From Taibaiella sp. (lineage in GTDB: Bacteria > Bacteroidota > Bacteroidia > Chitinophagales > Chitinophagaceae), in assembly GCA_016786705.1 (NCBI GenBank), contig JAEUVV010000003.1:62001-126000 (forward strand): 64,000 nucleotides of DNA, written 5' to 3'. The notes below the pieces were generated by a model that was not told where the DNA came from, made no database searches, and saw only the letters and a list, made by a program, of their open reading frames with translations. Positions 1 through 9,319 of this stretch are shown piece by piece. Both the position numbers and the translations under genes were made by a program. Each line of letters begins with the position of its first letter. Position 1 is the stretch's first letter.

Positions 1-538
1 CGCTCTATTTGCCCAATGGGAAAGTGAAGCGGCCATAGACCATTTCCTGCAACAAAATAAGCAGGGTAAAAAACTGGCCAAAGGCTGGCATGTACGCCTG
101 GAATTTATGCGGCAATGGGGTAGTATAGCCGGCTTTAAAATACCCGCGGCAACGACCAGTCCCGATACACCGGATGCGCCCGTAGTAGCGGTAACCATTG
201 CCCGGATGAAACTGCCGGAAGTACCCCGCTTTATCCGCTGGGGCCGGCCGGTAGAAAAACTGGTCCGCGATCATCCCGGCACCACCTTATCGCTGGCTTC
301 CATCCGCTTACCCCGGTTGGTTTCCACCTTTTCGATCTGGAAATCTCAAAAAGAAATGACGGATATGGTACGCGGGCATAGTACCCTGCCGCAACCTAAA
401 AGGCACCTGGACGCTATGCAGGAAAGAGAAAGAAAGGACTTCCATTTTGAATTTACCACTTTAAGGTTCAGGCCCATTGCGGAATATGGCAGCTGGAAAG
501 GCCAAAGCAATTTCCTGCCTCAAAAAGAACAACAATAG
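1..538 (+). CDS. CrtA-like (spheroidene monooxygenase-like) protein, 5' end missing
   Basis: The reading frame is open from base 2 to a TAG at 536-538, so the gene starts before the window; an internal ATG at 107 is not the likely start. The visible 178 residues include a TFSIW-type segment (here STFSIWKSQKEM) and a C-terminal RKDFHFEF...LRFRPIAEYGSW stretch. This resembles the heme-dependent CrtA-like monooxygenase family as I remember it, in which carotenoid keto groups are introduced, but many Bacteroidetes members have unknown substrates. No carotenoid gene lies nearby in the window. The next gene begins 3 bases after the stop, so the two are probably cotranscribed. Family assignment is by pattern recall only. 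Confidence 0.5.
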   Translation, partial: ALFAQWESEAAIDHFLQQNKQGKKLAKGWHVRLEFMRQWGSIAGFKIPAATTSPDTPDAPVVAVTIARMKLPEVPRFIRWGRPVEKLVRDHPGTTLSLASIRLPRLVSTFSIWKSQKEMTDMVRGHSTLPQPKRHLDAMQERERKDFHFEFTTLRFRPIAEYGSWKGQSNFLPQKEQQ

Positions 539-541
539 TAT

Positions 542-1402
542 ATGGCTTTCGCGTACCCGGTGCAAAAAATACAGGATTGGCTGACCCAGCAGTGGGTGAT
601 TCTACGGGGTCAAAAGATCAATCCTGAAGCATATGCCTGGCTTATGGGCCCTTTTGGTAACCTCGAAGCCATTGGTGAAGATTATATAAGGCAATTTGCC
701 CTTAAAGAAGGCCTGATCATGGAAAAAGGCGGGGCATCCAAAGGCCTTATCCCCGAAATGAGCCAGCTGAACCTCCCTGATACCGAATGGATGCAATTGT
801 CCCGCGAGGTGATCCGTTTTTATGAAAAGACCGCCGAGTATAAACTGGACTTCGCGGTGCATTGGAATCCTTTTTTTAAGGTCTGCGGCATCCTGCTCAA
901 CAAATTATTCAGTAAGCGGCTCAACCAGCTAAATGTCCCGACCAGCAATCTTAAGGAAAGCGAAGTGTTAAACAGCGAACTCATTACCCTTTCAGACCCT
1001 GTGTCTAAAGTTGTAAAATATACTTTCTGGTACCGCTCCATCCAATCTACAGGCAAAGTAGTTTATTCAGGTGTTTATGGCACCTGTACCTTGCCTTCCG
1101 GCAAAACCTGTGTGAAAGCGGTATTCCCTTTACCTAACGGTAACGCTACCGTGTTGATGTCCCCTAAAGTCGATAAAGACGGGGCGCTCATACTGGACTC
1201 GAGCGGCGAACGCTTTGGCGATGCCGGTTTCTATTTTTTACTCAAAGATGCCAAAGGGCATTACTGGTCCCAGTTCATCCGTTCATTTCGCGACCGTTTA
1301 GTAATCAAATCAGCGCAAGGCCATCTTTCGGCGGAGCAAACTTTAACGCTCTGGCATAAAAAGGTACTAAGGTTTAATTATAACATAAAATTAAAAGTAT
1401 AA
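542..1402 (+). CDS. Hypothetical protein, 286 aa
   Basis: I do not recognise this protein. It begins with an ATG 3 bases after the stop of the CrtA-like gene, which suggests coupled translation. There is no signal peptide. Residues about 100-125 hold a short hydrophobic patch (FFKVCGILLNKLF) too short and too charged around it to be a sure membrane segment. The C-terminal half (about 150-270) is rich in beta-type residues and contains a GVYGTCTLPSGKTCVKAVFP segment and a later SGERFGDAGFYF segment; it may be a lipid- or ligand-binding barrel, which is a guess. Function unknown. Confidence 0.7.
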   Translation: MAFAYPVQKIQDWLTQQWVILRGQKINPEAYAWLMGPFGNLEAIGEDYIRQFALKEGLIMEKGGASKGLIPEMSQLNLPDTEWMQLSREVIRFYEKTAEYKLDFAVHWNPFFKVCGILLNKLFSKRLNQLNVPTSNLKESEVLNSELITLSDPVSKVVKYTFWYRSIQSTGKVVYSGVYGTCTLPSGKTCVKAVFPLPNGNATVLMSPKVDKDGALILDSSGERFGDAGFYFLLKDAKGHYWSQFIRSFRDRLVIKSAQGHLSAEQTLTLWHKKVLRFNYNIKLKV

Positions 1403-1524
1403 ACTACAGTAGGCTGAGGTGTAGAAGCAGGGTAAATAATAAATGGCTTCCGGGATTTTAAGTAACTTCGGTACTCATAATACTGCAATTACATTCTATT
1501 ATTAAGCTCAAAATAGAAACAGCC

Positions 1525-1983
1525 ATGATTGATATTTTAAACAGGACAGCATTATTTGAACACATCACTAAACTCAAAGAAGAAGATAAACCGGCATTCG
1601 GCGCCATGAGCCCGCAACATATGATAGAGCACCTCGCTTTTACCATAGGCTTTTCTAATGGCAATGCGCCCCAGCAACAACATTACCCGGCAGAAAAAGA
1701 AAAAATGATCAAAGCTTTTATTCTGGATTCAGACAAAGATATGCCCATCAGCTTCAGGTCCCCGGTCTTGCCGGCTGAAGGATTGCCCGCGCTTAAACAA
1801 GCCAGCCTGGCTGATGCAATTGAGCAACTCAATAAAGAATTAAGTGATTTTGATCAATATTTTATCCTTAATGCCGAAGCGCAACCTGTAAACCCGACAA
1901 TGGGCGCGCTGAACTACCGGGAATGGCTCCGGTTTCATAACCGGCATTTCAGCCATCACTTCAAACAATTTAACCTGATCTAG
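1525..1983 (+). CDS. DinB-like / DUF1569 family protein
   Basis: A 152-residue protein with the layout of the DinB-like four-helix metal-binding fold. SPQHMIEHLAF near residue 30 supplies one histidine pair and a C-terminal HNRHFSHHFKQF segment supplies more, the usual spacing for the three-histidine metal site of this superfamily. The DUF1569 branch also appears as the tail of some phenylacetate-pathway proteins, but this copy stands alone. DinB-like proteins in other bacteria include thiol transferases such as bacillithiol transferase; the substrate here is unknown. The gene is followed 28 bases later by a DoxX-like membrane protein gene in the same direction. Confidence 0.7.
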   Translation: MIDILNRTALFEHITKLKEEDKPAFGAMSPQHMIEHLAFTIGFSNGNAPQQQHYPAEKEKMIKAFILDSDKDMPISFRSPVLPAEGLPALKQASLADAIEQLNKELSDFDQYFILNAEAQPVNPTMGALNYREWLRFHNRHFSHHFKQFNLI

Positions 1984-2011
1984 CGGCAGGACTGCCGCGC
2001 AAATAAACCGG

Positions 2012-2737
2012 ATGACCTTAACAGCAAGGCTTGACGAGATTCATGACACTATAAGATCCAATAAATGGTATAAATATTTTACCATATTCAACCGTATTGC
2101 CTTGGCAGCAGGATTTATCCCCTCAGGCCTGACCAAAATAGTAGGGGAACGTTTTACTGCGCTATCGGTTAAACACCCCATGGGCAACTACCTGGAAGCA
2201 CTTTTTAATACCGGCTATTATTACCTGTTCATTGGTTATGTACAGGTAATCGCTGCCATACTCTTACTCATTCCCCGCACCGCGACCCTGGGAGCAGTAC
2301 TCTATTTCCCATTAATCCTGAACATTTGTATCCTGTCACTTTCCGTAGGCTTTGACGGCTCTTTGATCACCTCGCCACTAATGGTACTGGCCAACCTCTA
2401 TTTACTTTGCTGGGATTATGACAAGCTAAAGTTTATTCTACCGTTTTACAAGCCCGGTAAAGAAGCCAGGCAACCATTACCTGAAAAGACGACCGGCAAT
2501 AAATTCCCGTTAAAATTTTTCGCCGGGGTCTTCCTGGTTGCAGCACTAACTGTATTGCTCGTGACCAATGCTTACCATAAAAAGACGAGAAACACATTCG
2601 GGGATTGTGCCAGTGATTGCAAAAGTGAAGATAATACCCGGGAGTGCTACGATTTTTGCGATTGCATCCACAATCAGGGCAAACCATTTAATGAATGTGC
2701 GGCCGCGCTCAGGCAGGCCAAGCAAAAAAGCAATTAA
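2012..2737 (+). CDS. DoxX-like membrane protein with a cysteine-rich tail
   Basis: A 241-residue membrane protein. Hydrophobic segments lie near residues 25-45, 70-90, 93-115, 120-140 and 170-188. The first part, with a GFIPSGLTKIVG stretch, matches the DoxX-type four-helix family, often linked to respiratory or redox reactions of the membrane. After the last membrane helix comes a soluble tail of about 50 residues with six cysteines, four of them in two CxxxC pairs (CASDC and CYDFC). This tail is unusual for DoxX proteins and could form disulfides or bind metal. The next gene starts 8 bases after the stop. Confidence 0.7.
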   Translation: MTLTARLDEIHDTIRSNKWYKYFTIFNRIALAAGFIPSGLTKIVGERFTALSVKHPMGNYLEALFNTGYYYLFIGYVQVIAAILLLIPRTATLGAVLYFPLILNICILSLSVGFDGSLITSPLMVLANLYLLCWDYDKLKFILPFYKPGKEARQPLPEKTTGNKFPLKFFAGVFLVAALTVLLVTNAYHKKTRNTFGDCASDCKSEDNTRECYDFCDCIHNQGKPFNECAAALRQAKQKSN

Positions 2738-2745
2738 AAACATAC

Positions 2746-4218
2746 ATGAAAAAATATTTACTTACATTTTTCACATTACTATTGGCCTTACCGGCTTTTA
2801 ACCAGGTAGCTGAAAACACGGAGCTCTATAAAACCATAATGAGCCGGGACAGCCTGCTGTTTAACATAGGCCTTAATACCTGTGACATCCGGCAGTTTGA
2901 AAATCTGCTCAGCGACAGCCTGAAATTTTACCATGATAAAGACGGGATTTCCGATAAAGTAAAATTCCTTTCTGATTTAAAAAACGGTCTTTGTAAAGAC
3001 CCGGTAAAGCGCCAGGTAAAAAGAACTCTAGTTAAAGAAGATACCAAAATATACCCTTTATATAAAAATGAAGTACTTTATGGCGCGATCCAGGAAGGTA
3101 CACATATGTTTTATGAAAGGGATGGGCATCAGCCCGGTATTGCAAAATTTACCCATGTCTGGCAATTGGAGAAAGGAGCATGGAAACTATTTACCTCCTT
3201 AAGCTTTGACCATAAACCTTATGAACAAACAGACGTAAAGCCCATTTTTGATAGTGATACAGGTATCTGGCAATGGCTGCAGCGAAATAAAATACCGGTA
3301 CTTGGGCTGGGGATTATTAAAGGCGGGCAATTGCAGCAGGTAAAAATGTATGGCGAGCTCCGCAAAGGATTTGCCGCGCCCTATAATACCATTTTCAACG
3401 TGGCTTCATTAACCAAACCGGTAACGGCCCTGGTCGCTTTAAAATTGATCAGCCAGGGGAAATGGGACCTGGATGAACCGCTCTATAAATATTGGACCGA
3501 CCCGGACCTCCTGCAGGATCCAAGACATAAAAAGCTGACTACAAGATTTGTTTTAAGTCACCAGACGGGTTTCCCCAACTGGCGATGGATGAATAAAGAC
3601 GGGAAACTTAATCTCCAATTCGAGCCGGGCACGCAATACCAATACTCCGGAGAAGGCATGGAGTATCTAAGGAAAGCTTTGGAAAAGAAATTCAAAAAGT
3701 CTTTACAGCAATTAGCTGATGAGCTCATTTTCCGCCCCCTGCAAATGACCGATACCCGTTATGTATGGGATGCAAAAGTCGATACCGCAAGATTAGCACC
3801 AGGTTATGATGAGCAGGGGAATACTTATGAAACCTTAAAAAATAAAGCCCCTAATGCCGCCGATGATTTGTTGACCACAATAGAGGATTATAGTAAATTT
3901 TTAGTCAGTGTAATGCAAGGCGAAGGCCTTTCCCCTGAAATGAATGAAGCCATGAAAACCGCGCAGGTTGCCAGTATAAAAGGGAAGCATTTTGGCTTAG
4001 GTTTTGAAATTTATGATTTGGGTAAGGGGCAATATGCCTTATCCCATGGTGGTTCCGATAAAGGGGTGCAGACTATCGTGTTTATATTACCCCAAACCGG
4101 GGAAGGACTGCTCATCTTTACCAACTCAGATAAGGGTACTGCAGTGTATGAACCCCTGATCAGGCATTACCTGGGCGACAATGGTGAAAAAATAATTGAA
4201 ACAGAAATGCGGCAGTAA
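2746..4218 (+). CDS. Secreted serine hydrolase, beta-lactamase (class C) family, with N-terminal NTF2-like domain
   Basis: I choose the ATG at 2746 because it opens a normal signal peptide (MKKYLLTFFTLLLALPAFNQ); a frame-compatible upstream start at 2695 would overlap the DoxX gene and add a charged stretch. The 490-residue protein has an N-terminal region (about 40-160) that resembles DUF4440/NTF2-like domains, then a beta-lactamase/DD-peptidase fold. The active-site motifs are present: SLTK with Ser221 and Lys224, YSG at 300-302 in place of YxN, and HGG at 434-436 in place of KTG. Such proteins are usually periplasmic esterases, D-aminopeptidases or peptidoglycan-related hydrolases, seldom true beta-lactamases. 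The substrate cannot be read from the sequence. Confidence 0.85.
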   Translation: MKKYLLTFFTLLLALPAFNQVAENTELYKTIMSRDSLLFNIGLNTCDIRQFENLLSDSLKFYHDKDGISDKVKFLSDLKNGLCKDPVKRQVKRTLVKEDTKIYPLYKNEVLYGAIQEGTHMFYERDGHQPGIAKFTHVWQLEKGAWKLFTSLSFDHKPYEQTDVKPIFDSDTGIWQWLQRNKIPVLGLGIIKGGQLQQVKMYGELRKGFAAPYNTIFNVASLTKPVTALVALKLISQGKWDLDEPLYKYWTDPDLLQDPRHKKLTTRFVLSHQTGFPNWRWMNKDGKLNLQFEPGTQYQYSGEGMEYLRKALEKKFKKSLQQLADELIFRPLQMTDTRYVWDAKVDTARLAPGYDEQGNTYETLKNKAPNAADDLLTTIEDYSKFLVSVMQGEGLSPEMNEAMKTAQVASIKGKHFGLGFEIYDLGKGQYALSHGGSDKGVQTIVFILPQTGEGLLIFTNSDKGTAVYEPLIRHYLGDNGEKIIETEMRQ

Positions 4219-4239
4219 AGCGAGAAATCAACGATTAGT

Positions 4240-5046
4240 ATGACAATACAACTAAGCATAAGAGATTTATACCATAAGATCGAGGAATACAAAGGAGATA
4301 AAATACTTACAGAACTATTACTGCCCTGGCTGGAGCAAAACCGCTACCGGGAATACCTGCATGCTTTACCCCTTAACAGGGAGATGCGCGAAGAAGACAA
4401 TTGGGAGCTTTACGCCTTTTCACGGGTTTTAGACCTGCTGGCTTTGAGCAGCAGACCGGATAGCTACCCAGAAGATTTAGAGGAAAAAGAGCCGTTTTTA
4501 ACAACGGATGAATATATACAACTGGCAAAATCATTAGGATTGAATATTGGATATCCCGAAAAATATGACCCTTTTCATTGCGAAATAGCCACCGCTATAG
4601 CAGGTCCGCTGAATTTTGAAATAGTAGGCTACCAGCACCCTGTCGTTAAGCTGAAAAACCTGATGATCAAGAGAAGCCCGGTGGTCATCACCTTAGATCC
4701 TGAAGCATACGATTTTAACCTGGTCAATAGTGCCCTGCTTTACTGGACCTTCAGGCGCAGTAACAGGAAAACGACAGATCTTTCCGAAGGCTGGGGAAGT
4801 AACTCGCAGTGGCGTACAGCATTCAGGCTGGACCTGGAAACCGGGCAATCTTATATCTATAATTTAAACGGTAAATTTGACCTGAATGTACCGGACCCGG
4901 CAACCCGGGAGGAACTTAAAAAACAGGATTTAAGATTGGAAGATGCTATCGAGCTGGTGGTCAACCGGCAATTCATCCGGTGCGCCAAAAAATACGACTA
5001 CCAGTTCCCTTATGATTTCAAATATGAAACACGCAAAAATCAATAA
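4240..5046 (+). CDS. Hypothetical cytosolic protein, possibly immunity-like
   Basis: A 268-residue protein without signal peptide or membrane segment. The middle carries a GWGSNSQWRTAFRLDLE stretch that I associate with uncharacterised proteins found near polymorphic-toxin and immunity genes in Bacteroidetes and other phyla; this link is a recollection, not a firm family call. The N-terminal third is acidic and helical. It follows the serine hydrolase gene by 21 bases and precedes a lipoprotein gene by 36 bases, so it may belong to the same transcript. No toxin gene is visible in the window. Confidence 0.65.
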   Translation: MTIQLSIRDLYHKIEEYKGDKILTELLLPWLEQNRYREYLHALPLNREMREEDNWELYAFSRVLDLLALSSRPDSYPEDLEEKEPFLTTDEYIQLAKSLGLNIGYPEKYDPFHCEIATAIAGPLNFEIVGYQHPVVKLKNLMIKRSPVVITLDPEAYDFNLVNSALLYWTFRRSNRKTTDLSEGWGSNSQWRTAFRLDLETGQSYIYNLNGKFDLNVPDPATREELKKQDLRLEDAIELVVNRQFIRCAKKYDYQFPYDFKYETRKNQ

Positions 5047-5082
5047 GGCCAGGTTATAAATTATGTCTTAAACCAGGAAACA

Positions 5083-5823
5083 ATGATTAAACCCCTTTTC
5101 TATAGCTTAATTTGGTTGATGGCCATATGCCTTATCGCCTGCACCTCGCCGCTTTCCAGTGAAAAGATCACCAGTCTTTCATTAATCAACGCAGAAATAG
5201 AAATAATGCAAAACCCGGAAAATAAACAGGCGAATTCGATCGTAGTCATTTTGCGGGACAATAAAGGCCGGAGGATCAGTAACGACTCCGTCAGTATTAT
5301 TGTGAATGGGGTGGAGGCGTCCATCAGCCAGCGGCAGGGACTTTATTATACCAATGAATCCGGCTATATTCTGGCCGATGTCCCGGTCAGTGCAACCTAT
5401 AAAGTGGACCTAAAACTTCCTGATCAGAAGATTTACTCCTTAGGATCGGTTGCTGCTTTAGCGGAAGAAAGTGCGGATAACATTACCTGTGATGAAGCCG
5501 GTGATATCAATAAAGATTTCATGATGTCCTGGAAAGGTTTGAAAAATATGGATGAATTGTCCGTCTCTATCTCTGAACTGCGAAAGAATAGCCCGGCCAA
5601 TGAAAAGAATTATAATTACAGGCCGCAACAAATAATAAAAATCGGCAGCTCAGGTACCTATACACTTTCAAAAGCGCTGTATGAAAATGATACCGCAGTA
5701 ATCAGCGGGATTGAATTTGATTTCAGAATTTCGAAAGATGGAGCAGTTAACCCGGAATTATTACCTGGCAGCAAAATAAGTATTAAGACATTGATTGAAA
5801 AAAATGTCAATTTTGAAGAATAA
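5083..5823 (+). CDS. Hypothetical lipoprotein
   Basis: The 246-residue product starts with a lipoprotein signal peptide: a hydrophobic core (SLIWLMAICLIAC) ends at Cys20 in the lipobox LIAC, followed by TSPLSSEK. The mature part looks beta-rich. Residues about 35-110 (EIEIMQ...VVILRDNKGRRI...VNGVEASISQ) have the feel of an Ig-like or carboxypeptidase-regulatory-like domain, and a second beta-rich domain follows. I do not recognise a named family. It probably sits on the outer membrane. The stop is 3 bases before the ATG of the metallophosphoesterase gene, so the pair is likely cotranscribed. Confidence 0.75.
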   Translation: MIKPLFYSLIWLMAICLIACTSPLSSEKITSLSLINAEIEIMQNPENKQANSIVVILRDNKGRRISNDSVSIIVNGVEASISQRQGLYYTNESGYILADVPVSATYKVDLKLPDQKIYSLGSVAALAEESADNITCDEAGDINKDFMMSWKGLKNMDELSVSISELRKNSPANEKNYNYRPQQIIKIGSSGTYTLSKALYENDTAVISGIEFDFRISKDGAVNPELLPGSKISIKTLIEKNVNFEE

Positions 5824-5826
5824 ACT

Positions 5827-6570
5827 ATGAAAATACAGATTATAAGCGACCTCCACCAGGAATTCGGGATAACGGAATTGGATTTTAAGCAAGCTGACCT
5901 TGTTATTTTTGCCGGTGATACCAACATAGGTACCAAAGGAATAGAGTGGATAAAAAACCAGGTAACACAGGTACCGGTAATCTATATCCTGGGTAACCAT
6001 GAATACTATAAGGGATCTTATCCCAAAACACTTAACAAGATTCGCGAAGCAGCTAAAGACAGCAATATTTTTGTGCTGGAAAATGAAAGCCTGGAACTAG
6101 ATGGCATTAAATTTCATGGTGCAACACTATGGACTGATTTTTCCCTTTTCGGTGACCCGCTAACCTTTGGTATGCTGTGCCAGGGCAAAATGAATGATTA
6201 TAAAATGATCCGCCGCGACCCGTCTTATTCCAAAATGCGCTCTATCGATACCTATAAACTGCATCAGCAGTCCCGGAAATGGTTGCAGGAAAGTCTCGAA
6301 GCCTCTTCGGCCCGGAACGTAGTTATAACCCACCATGCACCCAGTATACAGTCGGTGCCGGAAGCCTGGAAAGAAGATTATTTAAGTGCCGCTTATGCTT
6401 CTGACCTTGAAGAACTGGTACGCAACTACCAGCCGGAATACTGGATCCACGGGCATATACATACCCCTGCAAATTATCAGATTGGAACCACCAATGTGAT
6501 TTGTAACCCGCATGGGTACATTCATGAAAAATACAACGGCTACGAAAAAGAGCTGATTATTGAACTATAA
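5827..6570 (+). CDS. Calcineurin-like metallophosphoesterase
   Basis: A 247-residue cytosolic protein with all the metal-ligand motifs of the calcineurin-like phosphoesterase fold in order: SDLHQEF near residue 8 (D-x-H), FAGDTNIG near 30 (GD), LGNHEYYKG near 56 (GNHE), VITHHAPS near 162 and WIHGHIHTP near 200 (GHxH). The family binds two metal ions and hydrolyses phosphomono- or diesters. Members of this size are often called serine/threonine phosphatases or Icc-like nucleotide phosphodiesterases, but the substrate is not predictable here. It starts 3 bases after the preceding lipoprotein gene. Confidence 0.88.
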   Translation: MKIQIISDLHQEFGITELDFKQADLVIFAGDTNIGTKGIEWIKNQVTQVPVIYILGNHEYYKGSYPKTLNKIREAAKDSNIFVLENESLELDGIKFHGATLWTDFSLFGDPLTFGMLCQGKMNDYKMIRRDPSYSKMRSIDTYKLHQQSRKWLQESLEASSARNVVITHHAPSIQSVPEAWKEDYLSAAYASDLEELVRNYQPEYWIHGHIHTPANYQIGTTNVICNPHGYIHEKYNGYEKELIIEL

Positions 6571-6757
6571 AGATGGGTAAATTCAGTCTTTATGCTGCAC
6601 CAGAACACATAATATTAAATCACATACCATGCATAATCCAATTTGAATAGAGGGTGAGCTCTACTGTTATCCATGACGGCTTAGCTATCTGCATTATCTT
6701 TTTTATTAATTTAGCCACAAGTGAAATAATACTGATAATAATTTTATTCTGATCCAC

Positions 6758-7489
6758 ATGAAAAGGAATTTTCTTTTTATTCTTATATTAATTATTTCCT
6801 GCAATGCAAAGCGATACGATCAGGGAGAAACACCCGCTCAGGTCAAAAAAAAACCGGAAGCAATAAATAAGATTAATACTGCAGATCCCGATACAGAGCT
6901 GCTTGAAATTTTTACTGATAGTTTGCATATTGGTGAGCCGGGACAATCCAAGGTTGAGTTGATCAGGCATCGGGTATTGGATGATACCTACGTGATCATA
7001 AGATTCTACACCAAAGGGCCAGCCTACTGGTATCTTCAAAATACATATTTATATGAAAGCAATACATTGATGGACCTGAAACCTCACATCGCTGATTTTA
7101 ATAATGATTCATTCATGGACATCACCTTTATTTCTGCAACAGCAGCCAGAGGGTCGAATGAAGTACGGCGGCTTTTTATTTATGATGCTGAGGAGAAAAA
7201 ACTGGTATCCATTGTAAATTCTGAAAACTATCCCAATATGCGCTACAACAAAGAGCTGGACTGCATTGATGCCTTCCTTGTTTATGGAGGTACTTCTACT
7301 GTTTTTACAAGGATCGAAGGAGATAGCTTAAAAGAATTTGCCAGTGTGCATAATGACCAATACCGGACGGTATATGAAATAGACAAATCCGGAAAGGAAA
7401 GACAATTAAGCAAAGACAGCATTACTGATCCCGGCGAAATTTATATACGTTATATTAATTACAAGCCCTTAAAGGCATATGAAGAGTAG
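6758..7489 (+). CDS. Hypothetical lipoprotein with a VCBS/FG-GAP-like segment
   Basis: The 243-residue product starts MKRNFLFILILIISC with a lipobox ending at Cys15, so a lipoprotein is expected. The segment LKPHIADFNNDSFMDITF (residues about 108-125) has the DxNxDxxxD calcium-loop look of VCBS/FG-GAP repeats, and the whole resembles the XAC2610-like group of uncharacterised proteins. The mature C-terminal half predicts mixed beta strands. The gene has its own 187-bp upstream region, in which I see no strong promoter match, and is followed by the cupin gene after 44 bases. Confidence 0.7.
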   Translation: MKRNFLFILILIISCNAKRYDQGETPAQVKKKPEAINKINTADPDTELLEIFTDSLHIGEPGQSKVELIRHRVLDDTYVIIRFYTKGPAYWYLQNTYLYESNTLMDLKPHIADFNNDSFMDITFISATAARGSNEVRRLFIYDAEEKKLVSIVNSENYPNMRYNKELDCIDAFLVYGGTSTVFTRIEGDSLKEFASVHNDQYRTVYEIDKSGKERQLSKDSITDPGEIYIRYINYKPLKAYEE

Positions 7490-7533
7490 CATTAAAAAAA
7501 ATTTCTTAATACATTTCAAAATAACAAGCTTAA

Positions 7534-8016
7534 ATGTCCCCTAACATCCGCATCACTGCCCACAGCCAAACCGAAAAACTCAACATAGCCGGTGGCGAAT
7601 ACCGCGTACTGGTTCCCGGTACACAAACCAACGGTAGCTATGCCATCATAGAAATGGCCGTTCCGCCCGGCGCCGGACCTGTCCCACACGCACACCCAGG
7701 CTTTGAAGAGATCTTCTTTGTACTGGAAGGGGAACTTAACTTTTATACCAAAGAGGGGAGTACTGTGGTACAAAAAGGCGACACGGTAGTCATCCCCAAA
7801 GGCGGTATGGTCCATAACTTTAAAAACCTGGCGGATCAACCGGCCAAACTACTCTGTACCGTAATCCCTGCCGGCCTGGACCAGTTCTTTACAGAAGCAG
7901 CTGCCTACCTGCAAACACAGCCCGGGGATGCAGAGGCAATGAAACAATATATGCAAACTTTGTCTGAAAAATATGGCCAGCAACTCTTTCCTCCGGATTA
8001 CTGGAATAAAACATAG
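7534..8016 (+). CDS. Cupin-domain protein
   Basis: A 160-residue protein with a single cupin barrel in its first 110 residues. Cupin motif 1 is present as HAHPGFEEIFFVLEGELNFY (two His and one Glu as metal ligands) and motif 2 as PKGGMVHNFKNL. A helical tail of about 50 residues (AAAYLQTQPGDAEAMKQYMQ) follows, as in quercetin dioxygenase-like small cupins of Bacteroidetes. The reaction is unknown; a metal-dependent dioxygenase or isomerase, or a small-molecule binding role, are all possible. Start ATG at 7534 gives the full motif order and no earlier in-frame start is attractive. Confidence 0.85.
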   Translation: MSPNIRITAHSQTEKLNIAGGEYRVLVPGTQTNGSYAIIEMAVPPGAGPVPHAHPGFEEIFFVLEGELNFYTKEGSTVVQKGDTVVIPKGGMVHNFKNLADQPAKLLCTVIPAGLDQFFTEAAAYLQTQPGDAEAMKQYMQTLSEKYGQQLFPPDYWNKT

Positions 8017-8043
8017 AATAACCTGCAATATAAACTGTACAAA

Positions 8044-8679
8044 ATGATCAGCTTCAAGAATATACAAACCTATACGACCGGTTTCCCTACTACTCAATAC
8101 AGTTTTTTAGGCACTCCGGAAGAAGCGCGTAATATTCCACCGGAACATAAAGACCAGATTTTCTTCTTAAGTGAAGAGGCGACCCAATTTCTTTCTGCTT
8201 ATCTCGATAGCTCACGGATGCTAACCGGACCCTTGTGGAACCCTTTTAACGAAAGGTATTTCAAAACGATTGATGAATTTGAACTTACTATCGACCGTGA
8301 AGCAGAACTAAAAAAATGGCTGTACAACAAACCCATTCCCTTCGATCATTTTGTATTTATGCACAGCAATTGGGGCGACCAGGTAGTTATGCTTACCTGG
8401 AAAATGGTTATTAAGTATTGGGATGGCCTTTTTTCAGGACATGACCTGGTTCTTTTTGACCAGACCCTGAACTGGGGTCTTTTCTATTTTCATGAAGATT
8501 TCCTGTACTTTGGCAGCGATAAGATCTATGACAAAACATTTGAAGAAGATAAAATAAGAGAACTCCAGCAGCTGCAACAAAAATATTTCAATAAAAACGA
8601 TCTTAATTTTACCGGCCCGGAAAAAAGGCAAGCTATTAAAGCGTTCAAAGAAAAATATAATATCAACCGGATCGAATAA
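8044..8679 (+). CDS. Hypothetical protein, 211 aa
   Basis: I do not recognise a named family. The protein is cytosolic by appearance and rich in aromatic residues: the stretch FVFMHSNWGDQVVMLTWKMVIKYWDGLF followed by LVLFDQTLNWGLFYFHED is notable. This pattern is common in small stand-alone proteins carried near toxin-immunity islands, but no direct evidence links it to one. The C-terminal 40 residues are lysine-rich and helical. It lies 27 bases after the cupin gene and 21 bases before another small gene, in a likely shared transcript. Confidence 0.65.
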   Translation: MISFKNIQTYTTGFPTTQYSFLGTPEEARNIPPEHKDQIFFLSEEATQFLSAYLDSSRMLTGPLWNPFNERYFKTIDEFELTIDREAELKKWLYNKPIPFDHFVFMHSNWGDQVVMLTWKMVIKYWDGLFSGHDLVLFDQTLNWGLFYFHEDFLYFGSDKIYDKTFEEDKIRELQQLQQKYFNKNDLNFTGPEKRQAIKAFKEKYNINRIE

Positions 8680-8700
8680 ATCAATAACAAGCATCCTGAA

Positions 8701-9273
8701 ATGCCACTACCGTCCGATATAAAACAAGTTTTTATCAATACCCTGAATGAGGATATGTCGGTCCCTGAGTTTGAGCAATGGCTCTATGCGGAAAAACGCC
8801 TGGAAAGCCTCCTGGATAAGTATGACTACCTCGATCTAATTGCTTATCCTTATAAATCAGATACACAAAACGGTTTGTTTAAGCTCCTGGAAAAACATAT
8901 AGATAAAGGCGAACAGGAAATGATGCGCATGGACCAACTCCTGACCAAAGCATTGGACAGGGATAAGTCATTACCCGGGATTTTATCCTCCTTTTACAAT
9001 ATGTATTGTAAAGGATACTATTTCCTTGAAGAATTAGGCTTGAATTACGGTTTGCGCATTAATGTACCTGAAGTGAACAGTAACTATGACACCTGGCAAA
9101 GTCTAACTACAGACGAGCAAAATACTTTGCTGGCGAGCTTCTACCCGGAGCTGGAAACAGAACTTATAAAAGTGATCTCCTGGCTGGATAATGGAAAAAT
9201 TATCCTCACCGGTATCCGGAACGAATACGATCGTTTAGATTTTATAGATAACAGGGAAATAACAGAAAAGTAA
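8701..9273 (+). CDS. Hypothetical protein, possible immunity-like family
   Basis: A 190-residue soluble protein, mostly helical. The N-terminal stretch VPEFEQWLYAEKRLESLL...YDYLDLIAYPYK resembles the N-terminus of a group of small proteins seen near contact-dependent toxin genes in Firmicutes and Bacteroidetes (an acidic helix ending in a L-I/F-x-x-x-YK motif). I treat this as a weak recollection. It follows the preceding gene by 21 bases. No partner toxin gene is visible. Confidence 0.6.
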   Translation: MPLPSDIKQVFINTLNEDMSVPEFEQWLYAEKRLESLLDKYDYLDLIAYPYKSDTQNGLFKLLEKHIDKGEQEMMRMDQLLTKALDRDKSLPGILSSFYNMYCKGYYFLEELGLNYGLRINVPEVNSNYDTWQSLTTDEQNTLLASFYPELETELIKVISWLDNGKIILTGIRNEYDRLDFIDNREITEK

Positions 9274-9319
9274 ATTAAGCAGGTCATTATTTTAATCAAA
9301 ATAAAACGAAACTTGTATA

